From Micromonospora sp. NBC_01740 (GTDB lineage Bacteria > Actinomycetota > Actinomycetes > Mycobacteriales > Micromonosporaceae): DNA of 64,000 bases. Where the stretch lies: assembly GCF_035920365.1 (NCBI RefSeq), contig NZ_CP109150.1, positions 6,944,001-7,008,000 on the forward strand. Reading direction: 5' to 3'. The notes below the pieces were generated by a model, which had not been told where the DNA came from, did not search any database, and worked only from the letters and a program-made list of their open reading frames with translations. Below are positions 16,844 through 25,236 of this stretch, one piece after another. The translations under genes and the position numbers were made by a program. Position 1 is the stretch's first letter; every line of letters begins with the position of its first letter.

Positions 16844-16876
16844 AAGAGCCGGGCCTGTTCGCAGGGCCCGGCTCTT
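16844..16876. terminator. bidirectional terminator hairpin
   Basis: Perfect 12-bp arms AAGAGCCGGGCC / GGCCCGGCTCTT with a 9-nt loop between the convergent DUF4191 and RDD genes; 8 nt separate it from the RDD stop codon. Confidence 0.8.
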
Positions 16877-16884
16877 CGTGTGTC

Positions 16885-17286
16885 TCAGGGGCGGGGGGCG
16901 TCGGTGACGACGGAGCCCGCCAGGCGGTCGTGCAGGCCGCGACGGTGGCCGTCCATCAGCAGGGCCGGGACGACCAGGGCGAGCAGCAGGCCGCGCAGCA
17001 GGGCCCGGGCCACCCCGATGCGACCGCCGTCGGCCCAGGCGACGCAGCGGATCTTCGTGATGAACATGCCCGGCGTCTGCGCGAAGAGCCCGAGGAAGAA
17101 GCCGTACTCGACGATCAGCACCAGCACGGGTGCCCACCCGTCACGCACCGGGTCGGCGAAGCCCCCGGCGATGAGCAGGCAGAGCACCCAGTCGATCACC
17201 AGCGCGCCGAACCGGCGTCCCAGGCTGGGCGGCGTGAAGGCGGGATCCGACGCGGGCGGTACGGGGCGATCATGCGGCTTGGTCAC
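16885..17286 (-). CDS. RDD-family membrane protein
   Basis: 133-aa small membrane protein with the RDD-type opening RRFGALVIDWVLCLLIAGG, two further hydrophobic segments and the LHDRLAGSVV ending typical of the family. Members act in transport or ion exchange, though most are uncharacterised. The GTG at 17286 has TACCCT 8 nt upstream on the minus strand; the frame extends upstream without similarity. Its position next to DUF4191 and glnA is conserved in actinobacteria. Confidence 0.75.
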   Translation of the reverse strand: MTKPHDRPVPPASDPAFTPPSLGRRFGALVIDWVLCLLIAGGFADPVRDGWAPVLVLIVEYGFFLGLFAQTPGMFITKIRCVAWADGGRIGVARALLRGLLLALVVPALLMDGHRRGLHDRLAGSVVTDAPRP

Positions 17287-17455
17287 AACGGTCAAGGGTA
17301 TCCAGGGGGTGTGGACGGATCGGGGACGGTCGCCCGCACCCGGGCAGCAAAAAGGGGCGAAAGCGAGCAAGTGTCAATAGAATGGCACAGCCGGTGGCGT
17401 CCCGTCGCACGGCCCGGCCCCGCCCGAGCGGCGCGGATGACGCTCCGCGAGGGAC

Positions 17456-17471
17456 GTAACACGGCAGAAAC
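17456..17471. promoter_or_regulatory. GlnR-type box upstream of glnA
   Basis: GTAAC-acggca-GAAAC matches the actinobacterial GlnR consensus gTnAc-n6-GaAAc exactly. It lies 80 nt before the glnA start, where GlnR would control expression by nitrogen status. Binding is inferred. Confidence 0.6.
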
Positions 17472-17550
17472 ACTCAAGACATGGCCGGGCAACCGCGCGG
17501 CCATAGCGTCGCCAAGAGCCTAGCCACCCGTGGACGTGCCAGGAGGACGT

Positions 17551-18975
17551 GTGTTCGCCAATCCCGAGGAACTCCTGCGATACCTCAAGAACGAGGACGT
17601 GAGGTTCGTCGACGTACGGTTCTGTGACCTGCCCGGCGTGATGCAGCACTTCAACCTGCCGGTCGAGTCCGTCGACGATGCCTTCTTCACCGAGGGCCTG
17701 GCCTTCGACGGGTCGTCGATCCGCGGTTTCCAGGCGATCCACGAGTCGGACATGCTCCTGCTCCCGGACGTCGCCACCGCCTTCATCGACCCCTTCCGGG
17801 CGCAGAAGACCCTCGCGCTCAACTTCTTCATCCACGACCCGTTCACCCGCGAGGCCTACAGCCGCGACCCGCGCAACGTGGCGAAGAAGGCCGAGGCCTA
17901 CCTGGCCGCCAGCGGCATCGCCGACACCGCGTACTTCGGCGCGGAGGCGGAGTTCTACATCTTCGACTCCATCCGCCACGAGACCTCGGCGCACCAGTCG
18001 TTCTACTACATCGACTCGATCGAGGGCGCCTGGAACACCGGCCGCGAGGAGCCGGGCGGCAACCGCGGCTACAAGACCGCGTACAAGGGCGGCTACTTCC
18101 CGGTGCCGCCGGTCGACCACCTCGCCGACCTGCGCGACAGCATCGTGCGCCGGCTGGTCGACAGCGGGTTCACCGTGGAGCGCTCGCACCACGAGGTGGG
18201 CACCGCCGGCCAGTCCGAGATCAACTACCGGTTCTCGACGCTGCTGCACGCGGCCGACCAGCTCCAGCTCTTCAAGTACATCGTGAAGAACGAGACCTGG
18301 GCCAACGGCAAGACCGCGACGTTCATGCCGAAGCCGCTCTTCGGCGACAACGGCTCCGGCATGCACACCCACCAGAGCCTGTGGCTCAACGGCGAGCCGC
18401 TGTTCTACGACGAGACCGGCTACGCCGGCCTGTCCGACATGGCCCGCTGGTACATCGGCGGCCTGCTGCACCACGCCCCGTCGCTGCTGGCCTTCACCAA
18501 CCCGACGGTCAACTCGTACCGCCGGCTGGTTCCGGGCTTCGAGGCGCCGGTCAACCTGGTCTACTCGCAGCGCAACCGCTCCGCCTGCACCCGCATCCCG
18601 GTGACGGGCAGCAACCCGAAGGCCAAGCGCGTCGAGTTCCGCGTGCCGGACCCGTCGGCCAACGTCTACCTGGCCTTCTCGGCGATGATGATGGCCGGCC
18701 TCGACGGCATCAAGAGCAAGATCGAGCCGCCGGCGCCGATCGACAAGGACCTCTACGACCTGCCGCCGGAGGAGTGGGGCGACGTCAAGCAGGTGCCAGG
18801 CTCGCTGTCGGCGGTGCTCGACTCCCTCGAAGCCGACCACGACTACCTGCTCGACGGCGGGGTGTTCACCCCCGACCTGATCTCGACCTGGATCGAGTGG
18901 AAGCGCACCAACGAGGTCGACCCGGTGCGTCTGCGCCCGACCCCGCACGAGTTCGCCATGTACTTCGACTGCTGA
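17551..18975 (+). CDS. glnA: type I-beta glutamine synthetase
   Basis: 474-aa cytoplasmic enzyme that makes glutamine from glutamate, ammonia and ATP, forming dodecamers. Signatures include [17 protein letters not shown], the ATP-binding [18 protein letters not shown] and NRSACTRIP. Tyr402 in DLYDLPPEE is the adenylylation site used by GlnE, encoded at 27861-30962. GTG 17551 follows AGGAGG by 4 nt and begins [11 protein letters not shown] as in other family members. A GlnR-type box lies upstream and a strong terminator follows. This is the main ammonium-assimilation enzyme of the window. Confidence 0.96.
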   Translation: MFANPEELLRYLKNEDVRFVDVRFCDLPGVMQHFNLPVESVDDAFFTEGLAFDGSSIRGFQAIHESDMLLLPDVATAFIDPFRAQKTLALNFFIHDPFTREAYSRDPRNVAKKAEAYLAASGIADTAYFGAEAEFYIFDSIRHETSAHQSFYYIDSIEGAWNTGREEPGGNRGYKTAYKGGYFPVPPVDHLADLRDSIVRRLVDSGFTVERSHHEVGTAGQSEINYRFSTLLHAADQLQLFKYIVKNETWANGKTATFMPKPLFGDNGSGMHTHQSLWLNGEPLFYDETGYAGLSDMARWYIGGLLHHAPSLLAFTNPTVNSYRRLVPGFEAPVNLVYSQRNRSACTRIPVTGSNPKAKRVEFRVPDPSANVYLAFSAMMMAGLDGIKSKIEPPAPIDKDLYDLPPEEWGDVKQVPGSLSAVLDSLEADHDYLLDGGVFTPDLISTWIEWKRTNEVDPVRLRPTPHEFAMYFDC

Positions 18976-18991
18976 CGCAGCAGGACACCCA

Positions 18992-19022
18992 AGGAAGGCC
19001 CCGGGTCCCCCGGGGCCTTCCT
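18992..19022 (+). terminator. terminator hairpin after glnA
   Basis: 14-bp arms (AGGAAGGCCCCGGG and its complement) with a 3-nt loop, 17 nt after the glnA stop codon. No U-tract. Confidence 0.8.
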
Positions 19023-19129
19023 GCGTTCACCGGCACCCCTGCCGCGCGCCGCACCTTCCCCGCCCGGCCCATCCGCCCCGGCCCGACCGCCCCGGCCCGA
19101 CCAGCTCTGGCGGCAGGGGCGAATGCGCC

Positions 19130-19390
19130 AAGGTGCGCCCCATGCGCCCGTGCGCCGCATGCGCCCCCGTGCGCTGCGCCGCGTGCGCCAGGTGCGCCCC
19201 GCGCGCCAGGTGCGCCCCGCGCGCCAGGTGCGCCCCGCGCGCCAGGTGCGCCCCGCGCGCCAGGTGCGCCGCGTGCGCCGGGTGCGCCGGGTGCGCCGGG
19301 TGCGGTCGGGCCGGTGGGGTTAACCGGGAGCGGGTGGGCCGGGGCGGGTGGGGCCGGGGCGGGTGGGGCCGGGGCGGGTGGGGCCGACCA
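19130..19390. repeat. minisatellite arrays in the glnA-downstream spacer
   Basis: Bases 19185-19265 carry about 4.5 copies of an 18-bp unit (GCGCGCCAGGTGCGCCCC type), which degenerates to 9-bp GTGCGCCGG units to 19313. A second array of about four 15-bp GGGGCGGGTGGGGCC units follows at 19330-19385. No credible gene is present between 18976 and 19628; frames open through here consist only of repeats. Confidence 0.75.
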
Positions 19391-19397
19391 GCTCCGC

Positions 19398-19472
19398 GAT
19401 CGCGGTCGGTGGAACACCACGGGTGTCACCGGAGCGCTTTGACACCCGTGGTGTTCCACTCGACGCGCGATC
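19398..19472. repeat. long palindrome (GTGGAACACCACGG family)
   Basis: Perfect 20-bp arms at 19409-19428 and 19440-19459 (GTGGAACACCACGGGTGTCA and complement) with an 11-nt loop, enclosed by an outer GATCGCG/CGCGATC pair at 19398-19404 and 19466-19472. A shorter relative lies at 21262-21292. Confidence 0.7.
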
Positions 19473-19628
19473 GGCGTCCATACCTCGCCCGTCGCGGCGC
19501 CGATTGGCGGCCCTGGCTGTACTGCCCAGGGACGTTGTTTGAGGTCGTGTGGACGACACGACGTAGATAGGCGTGATGACGAAGACCTCCGGTTGTGGAG
19601 TGGACCGCTCCGCCGACCAGGAGGCTTC

Positions 19629-19826
19629 GTGTCCCGCGCTGACGCTGCTTTGCCGCCTCGTGCACGTCTCCGTCTGGCGCGCCTGACCGTGGACGAGGGC
19701 TGGCCGGCCGCTCGGGCGGCCGAGCGCTATGACGTGTCCTGGCCGACCGCGAAGCGGTGGGCCGTGCGGTATGCCGAGCAGGGTGCGGCCGCCGGACGGC
19801 GCGGCCGGAGCAGGTTCAGCACGTAA
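19629..19826 (+). pseudogene. IS481-type transposase N-terminal remnant
   Basis: 65-residue stub from GTG 19629, with AGGAGG 4 nt upstream. It reads as the helix-turn-helix start of an IS481-family transposase (RLRLARLTVDEGWPAARAAERYDVSWPTAKRWAVRYAEQG) and stops before the DDE catalytic domain. Full-length relatives exceed 300 residues. No clear terminal inverted repeats or target duplication are visible, so this is an old fragment. It lies between the minisatellites and the padR gene. Confidence 0.65.
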
Positions 19827-19853
19827 CGGGCCGCTGCATACCTTTGCGTCCGT

Positions 19854-19859
19854 TATATT
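19854..19859 (+). promoter_or_regulatory. -10 box TATATT of padR-type gene, leaderless type
   Basis: TATATT ends 6 nt before the GTG at 19866. It is one of the most AT-rich spots in this part of the window. Confidence 0.5.
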
Positions 19860-19865
19860 GCTGGC

Positions 19866-20225
19866 GTGGACACACCGCTGCGCGAACCCACCTTCCTGAT
19901 CCTCACCGCGCTGGCCGGCGAGCCGATGCACGGCTACGGCCTGATCGGCGAGGTCGCCGCCCTCTCCGACGGGCGCGTGTCGCTGCGGCCCGGCACCCTC
20001 TACGGCGCGCTCGACCGGCTGACCGACGCCGGCCTGGTCGAGGTCGACCGCGAGGAGGTGGTGGACGGCCGGCTGCGCCGCTACTACCGCCTCTCCCCCG
20101 CTGGCGACGCCACGCTGAGCGCCGAGACCGAGCGCCTGCGCCGCAACGTCGAGGCGGCCACCGCCCGCCTGCGCGCCCGCGCGGCCCGACCGCTCGCCGC
20201 GCGTACCGCCGGGGGGTTGGCATGA
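19866..20225 (+). CDS. PadR-family transcriptional regulator
   Basis: 119-aa PadR regulator with a winged helix (FLILTALAGEPMHGYGLIGEV ... SLRPGTLYGALDRLTDAGLVEVDRE) and a short C-terminal dimerisation helix. PadR proteins usually repress their own operon in response to small molecules or stress. The stop overlaps the next start (ATGA), so it is translationally coupled to the membrane protein downstream. The -10 box TATATT is 6 nt upstream of its GTG. Confidence 0.85.
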   Translation: MDTPLREPTFLILTALAGEPMHGYGLIGEVAALSDGRVSLRPGTLYGALDRLTDAGLVEVDREEVVDGRLRRYYRLSPAGDATLSAETERLRRNVEAATARLRARAARPLAARTAGGLA

Positions 20226-21232
20226 GCGGCCTGGAGCGGCGCTACCACCGCCTGCTGCGCGCCTACCCGGCCGAGTACCGGCGGGCGCGCGGCGCGGAGA
20301 TCGTCGGCACGTACCTCGACCTGTCCGGGCCGGGGCGACGCTGGCCCTCGCCCGCGGACGCCGCGGACCTGGTGCGCGGCGGCCTGCGCCAGCGGCTGCG
20401 GGCCGCCGGGGCCGCCGGCCTGATCCCGGGCGTACGCCTCGCCGCCGTCCTCGCCTTCCTCACCGCGACGGCGTTGGCGGGGACCTGGTCGGTGCTGGAA
20501 CTGCGGCCACCGCCCGCCGAGTGGGGCACGCCGACCGCGGGGCCATTCGTCTCGATCGGCGTCGCGGTGTGGCTTGGCTGGCTGTTGGCCGCAGTGGCGC
20601 ACGCCGCCGCGCCGGCCCGCTGGGCACGGCGTGTCATCGCCGTCGCGGTGCTGCTGACCCTCGCGGTCATGCCCGCCGCCGCCCTCGCCGATCTGCCCCG
20701 CCCGCCGCTGCTGGTGCTGGTGCCGCAACTCGGGCTGGGCCTGGTGGCGCTCGCCCTTCCCGACCGGCTGCCGGCGCCGGTGCGGAGCCTGCCGCTGCTC
20801 GCCGCCGGGGCCGCAGCGCTCGCACAGACCAATCTTCAACCCCCGGTCGACTTCGTCGCGACCTCCTACCAGTGGGTCGGAAGCCAGGTTCTGCCCTGGA
20901 CCGCCGCGGCGATGCTCGCCGTGGTGTCGTTGCTCGGCACCTGGTGGGCGGCGCGCGCGGACCCCCGGGGCGGGTGGGCGTTGCTCGTCCTGCTCACCCC
21001 GCTGGGCCTGCTCTCGCTGCACATTCTGGCCGGTGCGGCGGATGGCCTGCTGCATGGCGCACCCAGACCGGGCTGGGCCGCGCTCGCCGCGACGGCCGTC
21101 GTGGTCGCGTTGGTCGGCCCGGCGCTGCTCCCGCTGGCGATCGCCCTGCGCGGGCGGGCGCGCGGGGCCGGCCCGCTCGGAGCGGACGCCCGCTGCCCCA
21201 CCTGTGGGCACACCGCCGAGCGGGTCCTGTAG
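20222..21232 (+). CDS. PadR-linked polytopic membrane protein
   Basis: 336-aa membrane protein. The N-terminal RRYHRLLRAYPAEYRRARGAEI segment is shared by many actinobacterial proteins paired with PadR regulators. Seven or eight hydrophobic segments follow, and the C-terminus carries a CPTCGH half zinc-ribbon-like motif. The ATG overlaps the padR stop codon, so the two are co-expressed and the PadR probably controls this protein. Function unknown; antibiotic or envelope stress roles are plausible only by analogy. Confidence 0.7.
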   Translation: MSGLERRYHRLLRAYPAEYRRARGAEIVGTYLDLSGPGRRWPSPADAADLVRGGLRQRLRAAGAAGLIPGVRLAAVLAFLTATALAGTWSVLELRPPPAEWGTPTAGPFVSIGVAVWLGWLLAAVAHAAAPARWARRVIAVAVLLTLAVMPAAALADLPRPPLLVLVPQLGLGLVALALPDRLPAPVRSLPLLAAGAAALAQTNLQPPVDFVATSYQWVGSQVLPWTAAAMLAVVSLLGTWWAARADPRGGWALLVLLTPLGLLSLHILAGAADGLLHGAPRPGWAALAATAVVVALVGPALLPLAIALRGRARGAGPLGADARCPTCGHTAERVL

Positions 21233-21261
21233 AGCAGCGGCCGCAACATCCGTGCGGTCGG

Positions 21262-21292
21262 GTGGAACGCCACGGCTGTCTCACCCGTGGCG
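21262..21292. terminator. short hairpin between convergent genes
   Basis: CGCCACGG (21268-21275) pairs with CCGTGGCG (21285-21292) across a 9-nt loop; the preceding GTGGAACG resembles the arm of the palindrome at 19409. It lies between the membrane protein and the phosphotransferase gene. Confidence 0.55.
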
Positions 21293-21305
21293 AGAGGGAG
21301 GGCGG

Positions 21306-22055
21306 TCAACGCAGGGCCGCCTCCCATTCCCGCGTGTGGGCGGCGAGGTGGTCGGCGGTGGCCAGCCAGTACGGACCGTCCTCGGTCCAGATCCGGGCCC
21401 ACGGCTCGCGCCGCTGCTCCGCGCCCTCGCGCAGCAGTTCGTACATCGCCCGGGCGCGGCGGCCGAGCATTCCGGCCAGGGCCGGGCGGGACGCCTCGTC
21501 GAGGCGGTAGCCGTCGGCGAAGGCGCGCAGCCGGGCCGCCGACTCGGCCACCGGTCGGTCCGGACGCAGGCCGGCCATGCTCTGCGCGGCGTACGCGACG
21601 TCCCACAGCCGGGAGCCCGGCGCGGCGGCGTCCCAGTCGATGAGCACCCAGCCCCGGTCCGCCCTGATCAGGTTCCAGGGGGCCACGTCGTTGTGGCAGA
21701 CGAGTTCCTCCCGGTCGGGCGGGATGAGCCGCTGCCACGCCGCGCCGGCCGGCGGGGTGAAGTTGGCCAGCGCCTCGTGCAGCTCGGCCAGCATCCGGCC
21801 GATCGCGAACAGGTCCGCCACCGGGTACGTGCCCGACGCCGCGCCGACCTCGCCGGGGACGTACTCCAGCACCTGCCGGCCCTGCGCGTCCCGGCCCAGG
21901 GGTCGGGGCGCACCGGAGAATCCCACGGCGTGCAGGTGTTCCAGCAGGGCGTCCACCGCGTCGGTCCAGGGGCCGACCGGACGGCGCACGGTGTCGCCGA
22001 CGCGCACCACGCCGGCGGTGGCGTTGCTCGGCAACGGTTCCTCGGCTGCGCTCAT
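21306..22055 (-). CDS. aminoglycoside-phosphotransferase-family kinase
   Basis: 249-aa APH/choline-kinase-like small-molecule kinase. The catalytic loop VCHNDVAPWNLI (HxDxxxxN) and the metal-binding LIDWDAA are in order, about 20 residues apart. The N-lobe is short: no clear P-loop lysine beyond the VRRPVGPW start, as in the APH subfamily of about 250 residues common in actinobacteria. The substrate may be an antibiotic, sugar or unknown metabolite; resistance cannot be inferred from sequence alone. It converges on the PadR pair. Confidence 0.75.
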   Translation of the reverse strand: MSAAEEPLPSNATAGVVRVGDTVRRPVGPWTDAVDALLEHLHAVGFSGAPRPLGRDAQGRQVLEYVPGEVGAASGTYPVADLFAIGRMLAELHEALANFTPPAGAAWQRLIPPDREELVCHNDVAPWNLIRADRGWVLIDWDAAAPGSRLWDVAYAAQSMAGLRPDRPVAESAARLRAFADGYRLDEASRPALAGMLGRRARAMYELLREGAEQRREPWARIWTEDGPYWLATADHLAAHTREWEAALR

Positions 22056-22083
22056 CCCACGATCATGGACCCGCCAGCCGCAG

Positions 22084-22131
22084 CGCGCGTCACGGACCTC
22101 AGCCGGGCGCGCGTCACGGACCTCAGCCGGG
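22084..22131. repeat. two tandem 24-bp repeats
   Basis: Two identical copies of a 24-bp unit (starts CGCGCGTCACGGACCTC) at 22084-22107 and 22108-22131, with a third partial copy after. They lie in the gap between the mannosyltransferase stop and the start of the kinase gene. Confidence 0.75.
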
Positions 22132-22202
22132 CGCGCGGCACGGGCGCGACGCCCCGAGGACGCGGCGCGAACCCCGCCGGCCGGAACGCGCGGCGTGGCC
22201 CC

Positions 22203-23777
22203 TCAGTCCGGGCGCGCGGCACCGGTCCGGCGGAGCCGGCGCAGGCCCCACGCCGCCAGCCCGGCCGTCAGCGCGGTCATCGCCAGCGCGCCCGGGGCCT
22301 TGCTGAACCGGGCCAGGTTGGTGCCGTCGGGCAGGGCGAGGAAGGCCGCCGCCGCGCAGGGCGCCACGAACCAGGTCGTACGCGCCGCGGCGACCGCGAG
22401 CAGCGCCAGTGGCCAGGTGGCGTACCAGGGGTGGAAGACCGGGGCCAGCGCGACCGTGGCGGCCAGCGCCAGCCCGGCGCCGAGCAGCGCGGCCCGGGGG
22501 CGGGCGGCGTCCGGGCGGGCCACCCGCTGCCCGACGCCGCTCGCCCGGCGCAGCCCCGACCAGGCCCGCCACCACAGCGCCGCCACCAGCACGGCGAGCA
22601 GCAGCAGGGCCGCCGCGCGGGTGACCGGCACCGCGCCCGGCTCCCGGCCGGCGAGGCCGCCCGCGTAGTCGACGACGAAGCCGACCGCCGTGGGCGGGGA
22701 CGTCCACTGCTCCGAGTCGCCGCTGCGGGTCAGCCCGCCCACCCAGCCGAGGCCAAGACCGGAGAGCAGCGAGGTGACGGCCACCGCGCCGAGCGCCCCG
22801 CCGGCCAGCCAGCCGCCGTCGCGCAGCAGCGCCCGTACGGTGTGACGGCCGTGCACGGCGGCCAGCGCCGCGAACGGGAGCACCACCACGGCGGTCGCCT
22901 TCACGGTCACCGCCAGCCCGAGCAGCGCCCCGGCCAGCAGCAGCGGCCCCGGCCTGCCGGGACGGCGGACCAGCACGAGCAGGCCCAGCGTCAGCAGCCC
23001 GAGCATCACCGCGTCGTTGTGCGCACCGGCGATCAGGTGCACCCCGACCAGCGGGCTGGCCAGCGCCAGCCAGGCCGCCCGGCGGGTGGGCACGCCGGCG
23101 GCCCGGGCCAGCCCGACCAGGCATCCGGCGGTCAGCAGCACCCCGGCGACCGCGAGCAGCCGGAACGCCACGATCGCGCCCACCAGCCCGCCGCCGAGGG
23201 TCACCGCGAGCGCGGCGAGCAGCACGAAGAACGGACCGTACGGCGCCGGCGTGTCCCGCCAGATCGGTGCCACCGCGTCCACCCAGGGGCAGCCGGCCCC
23301 GGCCACGCCGACGGCGTACGGGTCGACGCCGTGCGCGTACGCCCAGCCCTGGCAGGCGTACGAGTAGACGTCCCGGCTGCCCAGCGGCGGCGCGGCCAGC
23401 AGCGGCAGCGCCCACAGCCCGGCGGTCCGGTACGCCCACCGCGTCGACGGCGCGCCCCGGCGCAGCGCCCACCAGGCGCCGACCAGCAGCCCGGTGCCGA
23501 CCAGCCACAGCGCGACGGTCCACGGCTCGTCGGCAGGGCTCGGAGCAGGGGTGGCCCGGGGCAGCGCGCCGCCGAGCCAGCCGGCGACGGTCAGCAGCAC
23601 CGCCCCGGCCAGGCCGGCCCACCGGGCGAGCCCGGCGGGACCGGGCGACGGCGGGGCAGGTCCGGGCGACGGGGATCCGGGCGACGGCGGGGGCCCGGAT
23701 GGCGGGCCGGGCGGGGGCGGGATGCCAGGCGGTCGCGGGGTGCCGGGCGGGACCGGCGGAGCGCCGGAAGCGGTCAC
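22203..23777 (-). CDS. mptB: MptB-like polyprenol-phosphomannose-dependent alpha-1,6-mannosyltransferase (copy 1)
   Basis: 524-aa GT-C membrane transferase. A Pro/Gly-rich cytoplasmic N-terminus (about residues 1-55) is followed by some twelve membrane segments. Conserved stretches are PPLGSRDVYSYACQGWAYAHGVDPY, PIWRDTPAPYGPFFV, SPLVGVHLIAGAHNDAVMLGL and FHPWYATWPL. The family elongates mannan cores of lipoglycans at the outer face of the membrane. GTG 23777 has GAGGAGAGGG upstream. It starts 15 nt after the stop of its paralogue, forming a two-gene operon that probably arose by tandem duplication. Confidence 0.8.
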   Translation of the reverse strand: MTASGAPPVPPGTPRPPGIPPPPGPPSGPPPSPGSPSPGPAPPSPGPAGLARWAGLAGAVLLTVAGWLGGALPRATPAPSPADEPWTVALWLVGTGLLVGAWWALRRGAPSTRWAYRTAGLWALPLLAAPPLGSRDVYSYACQGWAYAHGVDPYAVGVAGAGCPWVDAVAPIWRDTPAPYGPFFVLLAALAVTLGGGLVGAIVAFRLLAVAGVLLTAGCLVGLARAAGVPTRRAAWLALASPLVGVHLIAGAHNDAVMLGLLTLGLLVLVRRPGRPGPLLLAGALLGLAVTVKATAVVVLPFAALAAVHGRHTVRALLRDGGWLAGGALGAVAVTSLLSGLGLGWVGGLTRSGDSEQWTSPPTAVGFVVDYAGGLAGREPGAVPVTRAAALLLLAVLVAALWWRAWSGLRRASGVGQRVARPDAARPRAALLGAGLALAATVALAPVFHPWYATWPLALLAVAAARTTWFVAPCAAAAFLALPDGTNLARFSKAPGALAMTALTAGLAAWGLRRLRRTGAARPD

Positions 23778-23791
23778 CGGCGTCCCTCTCC

Positions 23792-25201
23792 TCAGTCCAC
23801 GGCGGCCGGTCGACGGGCCGCTCGGGCCGACCGTACCAAGCGGACCACCACCACGATCACGAACAGCGTCATCAGCGGCGCCCCGACGGTCTTGGTGTAC
23901 CGGGCCAGCCCCGTGCCGTCGGCGAGCACCAGGAACGACGAGACGATCGCGACGACCGCGAACCACCCGGTGCGCCGGGCCGTGGCCGCGAGCACCGCGA
24001 GCGGCCACGTCCAGTACCAGGGGTGGAAGAGCGGGGCGAGCGCGACGGTGGCAGCCAGCGCCAGGCCGGCGTGCCAGATCGGCTCCCGGGTGCGCGCCCG
24101 CCACCACAGCCAGAGCAGCACCAGCGCCAGCGCCGCCATGCCGATCCCCCGGGTGGCCGGCAGCGGGTCGCCGTGCCAGCCGAACGGCGCGGCGAGGTAG
24201 GCGACGGTCTGCCCCACCGCCGTCGGCGGCGAGGTCCAGGCGATCACCAGGCCGCCCTGTTCGAGCCCGGTCACCCAGCCGAAGCCCAGGCCGGTGGCGA
24301 GGGTCGCGCCGACCACGGCGGCGACCGCCCCTCCGACCACCCACCCGCCGTCGCGCACCAGCGCCCTGATCGAGTACGCCCCGACGATCGCGGCCAGCGC
24401 CGCGAACGGCACCACGACCAGCGCGGTCACCTTGATCGCGACGGCGAGGCCGAGCAGCACTCCCCCGCCGAGCAGCGGGCCGGGGCGACCCGGCCGGGAC
24501 ACCACCACCGCCAGCCCCGCGACGAGCAGCCCCACCATCAGCGCGTCGTTGTGCGCCCCGGAGACCAGGTGCACCCCGATCAGCGGCGAGCCCAGCGCCA
24601 GCCAGACCGCCCGGCCGCCCGGTACGCCGCAGCGGCGGGCCAGCGCCGGCAGGCAGGCCGCCGTCAGCCCCACCCCGACGACGGCGAGCAGCCGGAACAG
24701 CACGATGCTGCCGTACAGGGATCCGGTGGCCTTCACCACCGCCCCGGCGAGCAGCACGAACAGCGGCCCGTACGGGGCCGAGGTGTCCCGCCAGATGTAG
24801 GAGATGGTGTCCAGCCACGGGCACGGCAGCGCCGAGACGCCCTGCTCGTACGGGTTCAGGCCGGCGGAGAAGCTGGCCCCCTGGCAGGCGTACGCGTAGA
24901 CGTCCCGGCTGCCCAGCGGCGGCGTGAGAAGCAGCGGCAGCAGCCAGAGCCCGACGGTGACCAGCGCCCAGCGGGTCGACGGCACCCGGTCGCGCAGCGT
25001 CCACCAGGCGTACGCCATCGCGCCGGTGCCGACCGCCCAGCTCGCGATGATCAGCGGGCCGTACGGGCCCTGCCAGATGCTGACCGGGGTGGGGCGCAGG
25101 TCGCCGTCGGGGAACGCTCCGCCGAGGAACGCGGCCACGGCGAGCAGCGTCGAGCCGGCGAGGCCGATCCAGCGCGCGAGGTGGTGAGGCACGCCGGACA
25201 T
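23792..25201 (-). CDS. MptB-like alpha-1,6-mannosyltransferase (copy 2)
   Basis: 469-aa paralogue of the next gene with the same landmark stretches (PPLGSRDVYAYACQG, YIWRDTSAPYGPLFVLL, SPLIGVHLVSGAHNDALMVGLL, FHPWYWTWPLAVL), but without the proline-rich N-terminal extension. It has about twelve membrane segments. It leads the two-gene unit and is divergent from the membrane protein at 25237, with only 35 nt between the start codons, so promoters must overlap. The two copies may add mannose at different acceptor positions; that is inference. Confidence 0.8.
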   Translation of the reverse strand: MSGVPHHLARWIGLAGSTLLAVAAFLGGAFPDGDLRPTPVSIWQGPYGPLIIASWAVGTGAMAYAWWTLRDRVPSTRWALVTVGLWLLPLLLTPPLGSRDVYAYACQGASFSAGLNPYEQGVSALPCPWLDTISYIWRDTSAPYGPLFVLLAGAVVKATGSLYGSIVLFRLLAVVGVGLTAACLPALARRCGVPGGRAVWLALGSPLIGVHLVSGAHNDALMVGLLVAGLAVVVSRPGRPGPLLGGGVLLGLAVAIKVTALVVVPFAALAAIVGAYSIRALVRDGGWVVGGAVAAVVGATLATGLGFGWVTGLEQGGLVIAWTSPPTAVGQTVAYLAAPFGWHGDPLPATRGIGMAALALVLLWLWWRARTREPIWHAGLALAATVALAPLFHPWYWTWPLAVLAATARRTGWFAVVAIVSSFLVLADGTGLARYTKTVGAPLMTLFVIVVVVRLVRSARAARRPAAVD

Positions 25202-25236
25202 GCTGCCAGTACGGTGGTCGCGGTACGGAGGTGGGC

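Noticed and set aside
19123..19323. Open frame of Arg/Val/Gln-rich repeats in the glnA spacer
   Set aside because: Composed only of minisatellite units; no ribosome site or non-repeat sequence.
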